A stretch of DNA of 64,000 nt from Enterovibrio norvegicus_B (lineage in GTDB: Bacteria > Pseudomonadota > Gammaproteobacteria > Enterobacterales > Vibrionaceae), in the NCBI RefSeq assembly GCF_002876705.1, contig NZ_MDAG01000009.1, positions 50,724 through 114,723 on the forward strand, in the 5' to 3' direction. Each line of letters opens with the position of its first letter. The first letter of the stretch is position 1. The translations under genes and the position numbers were made by a program. Below the pieces are notes generated by a model that was not told where the DNA came from, did no database searches, and was given only the letters and a program-made list of their open reading frames with translations. Of the stretch, positions 60,957-64,000 are shown in pieces.

Positions 60957-61991
60957 ATGGTAAAGCCAAGTAAAAATAACCCTCAACAGAAAAAAGGTTT
61001 GCACCCACGCAACCCGCATCGTGCCCGTTATGATTTTCCTGCCTTAATGAAAAGCACCCCAGCGTTGGTGCCGTTCGTGAAGAAAAATCCGTTCGGCGAT
61101 CTGTCTGTTGATTTCTCCAATCCAGACGCAGTGAAAACGTTGAACAAAGCATTGCTGCATCATTTTTATCACGTTGAGTTTTGGGACATTCCTAAAGGCT
61201 ATTTATGTCCGCCTATCCCTGGGCGTGCTGATTACCTGCACTATCTCGCGGATCTGCTTGCAGACACCATTGGTGGCGAAATTCCACGGGGTAAGAAAGT
61301 GAAAGGGCTGGATATCGGCATGGGGGCAAACTGCGTTTACCCTATGGTGGGACACCGTGTTTACGGCTGGCAATTCGTTGGTGCAGATATTGACCCGGTT
61401 TCGGTAAAAAGTGCGACCTTACTGGTGGATGCAAACGCATCCTTAAAAGGCGGTATTCAGTGCCGTTTACAAAAAGATGCAGACAACATTTTTACCGGCA
61501 TGATCAACGCCGACGAGCGTTTTGACTTTACCATGTGTAACCCGCCTTTCCATGCTTCAATGGAAGACGCGACGAAAGGCTCAGAGCGCAAAGTGCGCAA
61601 CCTTGCCGCGAACGCGAAGAAAAAAGGGTCAGAAAAATTCAAGGTTCAACCGTTCGAGAAAAAAGCCGCAAACACGCCACATCAGAAAACCAAACCTGAA
61701 CTGAATTTTGGCGGCCAAAACGCAGAGTTATGGTGTCCGGGTGGAGAGGCTGCTTTTATCAAACGGATGATCGAACAAAGCGCCGCGTTCAAATCACAAT
61801 GCTTATGGTTCACCACCATGGTGTCGAAGAAAGAAAACTTGCCTGCGATTAACCAAGCGTTAAAAGCGATGAAGGCAAAAGAGATCCGCACCATTGAAAT
61901 GGCACAAGGTCAGAAAATCACCCGCGTCGTCGCATGGACCTTCTTGAATAAAGAAACCCGCGATGAATGGTGTGGTGCGTGGAAAAGGTAA
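60957..61991 (+). CDS. rlmF: 23S rRNA (adenine1618-N6)-methyltransferase RlmF
   Basis: A 344-residue methyltransferase: basic N-terminus (MVKPSKNNPQQKKGLHPRNPHR), LDIGMGANCVYPMVG (SAM binding), ADIDPVSV, and NPPF in MCNPPFHASMEDA, the base-flipping motif of N6-adenine methylases. An insert of about 30 Lys-rich residues follows (about 215-245). The whole pattern matches RlmF (YbiN), which methylates A1618 of 23S rRNA. A terminator follows. Confidence 0.96.
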   Translation: MVKPSKNNPQQKKGLHPRNPHRARYDFPALMKSTPALVPFVKKNPFGDLSVDFSNPDAVKTLNKALLHHFYHVEFWDIPKGYLCPPIPGRADYLHYLADLLADTIGGEIPRGKKVKGLDIGMGANCVYPMVGHRVYGWQFVGADIDPVSVKSATLLVDANASLKGGIQCRLQKDADNIFTGMINADERFDFTMCNPPFHASMEDATKGSERKVRNLAANAKKKGSEKFKVQPFEKKAANTPHQKTKPELNFGGQNAELWCPGGEAAFIKRMIEQSAAFKSQCLWFTTMVSKKENLPAINQALKAMKAKEIRTIEMAQGQKITRVVAWTFLNKETRDEWCGAWKR

Positions 61992-62353
61992 ACATCAAAT
62001 CTGAAAGCAGTAAAAATGCAGGCACGTCCTGCATTTTTATTGCCTGGCATTTATAAAATACATGCACGTTGATTTTATTATATGCGCGAAATGAATATAT
62101 CTTTGATGTGCTCGAGTAGGGTTGCCTTCGCACTGAGAGATGTTCTTTCTCAGTTCTATCACTCTTGTCTCATGTATCTCACTGTTAAATATAAATATTG
62201 TAAACAGTGCATGGGTCATTTATTATGCGCTCGCCCTTTATTTATGGCGGTATTTATTCACTTTATGAAATGGAATTTTCAGTATTTATGTTTGTAGATG
62301 CATATATATTCCGTGTCAATAAGTTGGCTTATATTATAAAAAATGGATGAAAA
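61992..62353. other. AT-rich stretch after rlmF
   Basis: About 360 bases with the rlmF terminator at 62012-62038. The frame at 62082-62297 has no ribosome site or protein-like composition. No RNA gene seen. Confidence 0.4.
62012..62038 (+). terminator. Intrinsic terminator of rlmF
   Basis: Stem AAAATGCAGG/CCTGCATTTT with loop CACGT and T-run. Confidence 0.85.
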
Positions 62354-62569
62354 ATGACAAAGTTTACGGAATTTAAAATTGTACATATTGTTGAAGGTGG
62401 TTGCGGAACACTTCTATTGGGAGCGAGTGGTTTACCTATTCAAAAAATGGAAGCGGATCTTAATAAATATGCTCAGGATGGATGGCAGGTTGTTTTCCAA
62501 ATCGTTGAGCAGAAAAGGTTCATGCTATTTTGGAAACGTGAAGCTGTGATCGTGACCTTAGGTCGCTAA
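62354..62569 (+). CDS. DUF4177-like small protein
   Basis: A 71-residue protein whose pattern (FKIVHIVEGGCG ... ADLNKYAQDGWQVVFQIVEQ) suits the DUF4177 family, with a characteristic YAQDGWQVV turn. Function unknown. GGATGA lies before the ATG. It begins a three-gene cluster with yidD and a TM2-like gene. Confidence 0.65.
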   Translation: MTKFTEFKIVHIVEGGCGTLLLGASGLPIQKMEADLNKYAQDGWQVVFQIVEQKRFMLFWKREAVIVTLGR

Positions 62570-62571
62570 AA

Positions 62572-62796
62572 TTGTTAAAGTTTATCTCTTTAACATTGAT
62601 CCATCGCTACCAAGCGAGCGGTGGATCAAAAAAGTTGCTTAACATTGAATGCAACTTCGTCCCTACCTGCTCTGAATACACGAAACAATGCATTATTAAG
62701 TATGGCGCAGTGAAAGGATGGAGACTCGGCCTGTCGAGAATCAAGCGTTGCAACAAACCTGACCTAGTAGAAAAGATCCATGATGAGGTGCCGTAG
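62572..62796 (+). CDS. yidD: YidD-like membrane protein insertion factor
   Basis: A 74-residue protein with the YidD core ECNFVPTCSEYTKQCIIKYGAVKGWRLGLSRIKRCNKPD. YidD helps YidC insert membrane proteins. The start is TTG 62572, two bases after the preceding stop, so translation is coupled. It lies away from the usual rpmH-rnpA-yidD-yidC cluster, so this is probably a second, divergent copy. The Pro-Thr-Cys-Ser-Glu-Tyr block is conserved. Confidence 0.85.
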   Translation: MLKFISLTLIHRYQASGGSKKLLNIECNFVPTCSEYTKQCIIKYGAVKGWRLGLSRIKRCNKPDLVEKIHDEVP

Positions 62797-63197
62797 TGAA
62801 GCTATTAGAGCCTTTGGCTGAGTTAGAACAACGCGAAGAAACGCTAAGACAGCGCGTCAATGCGTTGTCAGTAGAAAAGAAGAAAGCGTTTTACGCGGCC
62901 CAAGGGGAAAATCTAAAAGATCCTGATACCTATGCCTCGTTGAACTGGTTCTTTCTCGGTGGTTTTCACCATTTATACCTTGGAAAACACACTTTGTTCT
63001 TTGTCGAATTCTCGATACTCGTTTTCAGCATTATCGGATTGTTTGCGGGTGTGTATGCCGTTGTTTATTTGCTAATCGCATTGGCATTGTATGAATTGCC
63101 GCAGTTGTTTTTCTCTCAAAAAATCGCAAGGCAACACAATTACGACATGTCAGTGAGATTATTCAATGAACTATATCCCAATCAAAGACTGAAATAA
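62796..63197 (+). CDS. TM2-like membrane protein
   Basis: A 133-residue protein: a coiled-coil-like N-terminus (EQREETLRQRVNALSVEKKKAF), then YASLNWFFLGGFHHLYLGKHTLFFVEFSILVF and another hydrophobic segment, the TM2 pattern (two segments joined by a short loop with FFLGGFHHLYLG). GTG 62796 shares a base with the yidD stop (TAGTG), so translation is coupled. Function unknown. Confidence 0.75.
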   Translation: MKLLEPLAELEQREETLRQRVNALSVEKKKAFYAAQGENLKDPDTYASLNWFFLGGFHHLYLGKHTLFFVEFSILVFSIIGLFAGVYAVVYLLIALALYELPQLFFSQKIARQHNYDMSVRLFNELYPNQRLK

Positions 63198-63245
63198 CAT
63201 CGTGATTGTGTGAGAAACAAACATTGCTTAAAACTATCCTGATTT

Positions 63246-63277
63246 AAAGAAACGGCCATCATTGGCCGTTTCTTTTT
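63246..63277. terminator. Bidirectional terminator
   Basis: Stem AAAGAAACGGCC/GGCCGTTTCTTT, then TT; serves the TM2-like gene and the opposing DUF3087-like gene. Confidence 0.88.
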
Positions 63278-63295
63278 CGAAAAATTTACTGATAA

Positions 63296-63802
63296 CTAAA
63301 ACGCGCTAAGTGATTCTGAACGGTAGTCAGCAATGTCCAACTGAACATTGTATTCCTGTGCCCACTCATCAAGCTGCGATTGCGCGTTATTGAGGCTGCT
63401 CATGGTGATGGTATTGTCATCAAGCTGCCACAGTTGGCGAGAGCCTTCATAGCTAAATTGGAGCGCCAGCATCGCATCAGGGTTACCTTGTTCGGCTGCG
63501 GCAAGGAGCTTTTTGTTCTTGCGGTAGATAAGGTTGAGCGCTTGTTTGAGATCCCACACGTACGTCACTTCACGCATCTTAGGGTGTGATTTCAATTTTA
63601 ATAGCCCCACCACCAGAGCAATTGAACTGACAACAACACCGAGCAAATTCCAGTGGAAATGCGAACCTGATTCATCAGGGAGGAGGAATATCAAGGTTTG
63701 AGAGATCGCCAAGCTTGAAATCGCCAAACTCGCAATACAGCCGACAATCACGATGTTTAAACGTGAACGGTAAAGTGTCTTGTCGATATTCATCAGTTGC
63801 AT
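63296..63802 (-). CDS. DUF3087-like membrane protein
   Basis: A 168-residue protein with two hydrophobic segments (about 16-40 and 50-67) and a soluble helical C-terminus with EQGNPDAMLALQFSYEGSRQLWQLDD. The pattern suits DUF3087, a family found in gammaproteobacteria with no known role. ATG 63793 is an alternative start. No partner gene evident. Confidence 0.75.
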   Translation of the reverse strand: MQLMNIDKTLYRSRLNIVIVGCIASLAISSLAISQTLIFLLPDESGSHFHWNLLGVVVSSIALVVGLLKLKSHPKMREVTYVWDLKQALNLIYRKNKKLLAAAEQGNPDAMLALQFSYEGSRQLWQLDDNTITMSSLNNAQSQLDEWAQEYNVQLDIADYRSESLSAF

Positions 63803-63880
63803 GTGTTATCTCGTGCAGGAGGAGGCTGTAAATCATATCTCTTTTCATCGAGGGATTAAGGGAAACTTTGTTGCAATATG

Positions 63881-64000
63881 TATACCCAAACAACCTGAAG
63901 ATGCAGGATTCAGCGAGGTTTACTGACGTTATGATCTAGGCGTCCCTTTGCCGATGTAGTGATCTCCATCAAAAAGGGACAACACCGAGCATGGCGTCAG
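63881..64000. repeat. Dispersed palindromic repeat, copy 2 (left part)
   Basis: TATACCCAAACAACCTGAAG at 63881-63900 and on to ATTCAG at 63913 repeats the arm and loop of the element at 7504-7550; the sequence continues differently (63914-64000) and runs off the window. If the full element is a long palindrome, its other arm is past the right edge. Confidence 0.55.

Noticed and set aside
62082..62297. 71-codon frame after rlmF
   Set aside because: No ribosome site, chance-like composition, located in an AT-rich gap.
63675..63893. Minus-strand frame overlapping the DUF3087-like gene
   Set aside because: Antisense-frame shadow of the first third of that gene and of the repeat at the window edge.
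1..64000. tRNA, rRNA, CRISPR, insertion sequence or prophage
   Set aside because: No cloverleaf, spacer-repeat array, transposase or phage gene was recognised in the window.

Overview
The window looks like a piece of a chromosome from a marine gammaproteobacterium of the Vibrionaceae (Vibrio, Grimontia or Enterovibrio type). The basis is the malI-malX-malY locus, a TnaC/TnaA tryptophanase locus, RlmF, Blc lipocalin, the general protein flavour, and a dispersed 'TATACCCAA...' palindromic repeat of a kind I associate with that family. The exact genus cannot be fixed from sequence reading alone. Genes are dense on both strands and base composition is mid-range. I see no rRNA, tRNA, CRISPR array, insertion sequence or prophage.

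Layout. 1-5.4 kb: the end of a TRAP transporter permease, a secreted DUF4399 protein, a YfcC-type carrier paired with a zinc deacylase, and a DMT exporter. 5.2-7.2 kb: small proteins, a Blc-type lipocalin and an SGNH esterase. 7.7-18.6 kb: a one-carbon/methylamine block with formate-tetrahydrofolate ligase, a membrane fatty-acid-hydroxylase-like protein, then the dimethylglycine demethylase cluster (M19 dipeptidase homologue, DUF5943 protein, DgcA, DgcB, and two ETF-like subunits). 18.8-20.5 kb: a glutaredoxin and an ArsR/ACR3 arsenite module with two matching operators. 20.9-32.2 kb: an arginase-family hydrolase, a CHASE-GGDEF cyclase, an RhlE-like helicase, a GCS2-type ligase plus AstE-like deacylase operon, an acetyltransferase, a methyltransferase and a phosphatase. 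32.2-40.6 kb: a Na/Pi cotransporter homologue, then a DeoR regulator plus Ugp-like ABC importer plus phosphodiesterase operon, then a GFA-family protein. 41.3-43.7 kb: two proteins I do not recognise. 43.8-51.3 kb: a site-2 protease homologue, malI/malX/malY, a glycosyltransferase and a DedA-LssY protein. 51.4-56.3 kb: a two-component system, a lipoprotein and tryptophanase with its leader peptide. 56.5-64 kb: tandem GTPase paralogues, a potassium channel, a YkvA protein, a cupin, rlmF, a yidD-containing mini-operon, a DUF3087-like protein and half of a dispersed repeat.

How genes work together. The DgcAB/ETF block should demethylate dimethylglycine and pass electrons to the ETF; fhs nearby handles one-carbon units on tetrahydrofolate. 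The DeoR-ABC-phosphodiesterase operon looks like import and hydrolysis of glycerophosphodiesters. MalI should repress malX through two 16-bp palindromes whose centres lie 100 bp apart. A 33-codon leader gene upstream of tnaA carries the Trp-Asp-Pro spacing of the TnaC ribosome-arrest peptide and was not obvious from its length. The least explained items are a tandem GTPase pair in which one copy has lost its G3 motif, and the GCS2 ligase/deacylase operon, whose product is unknown.
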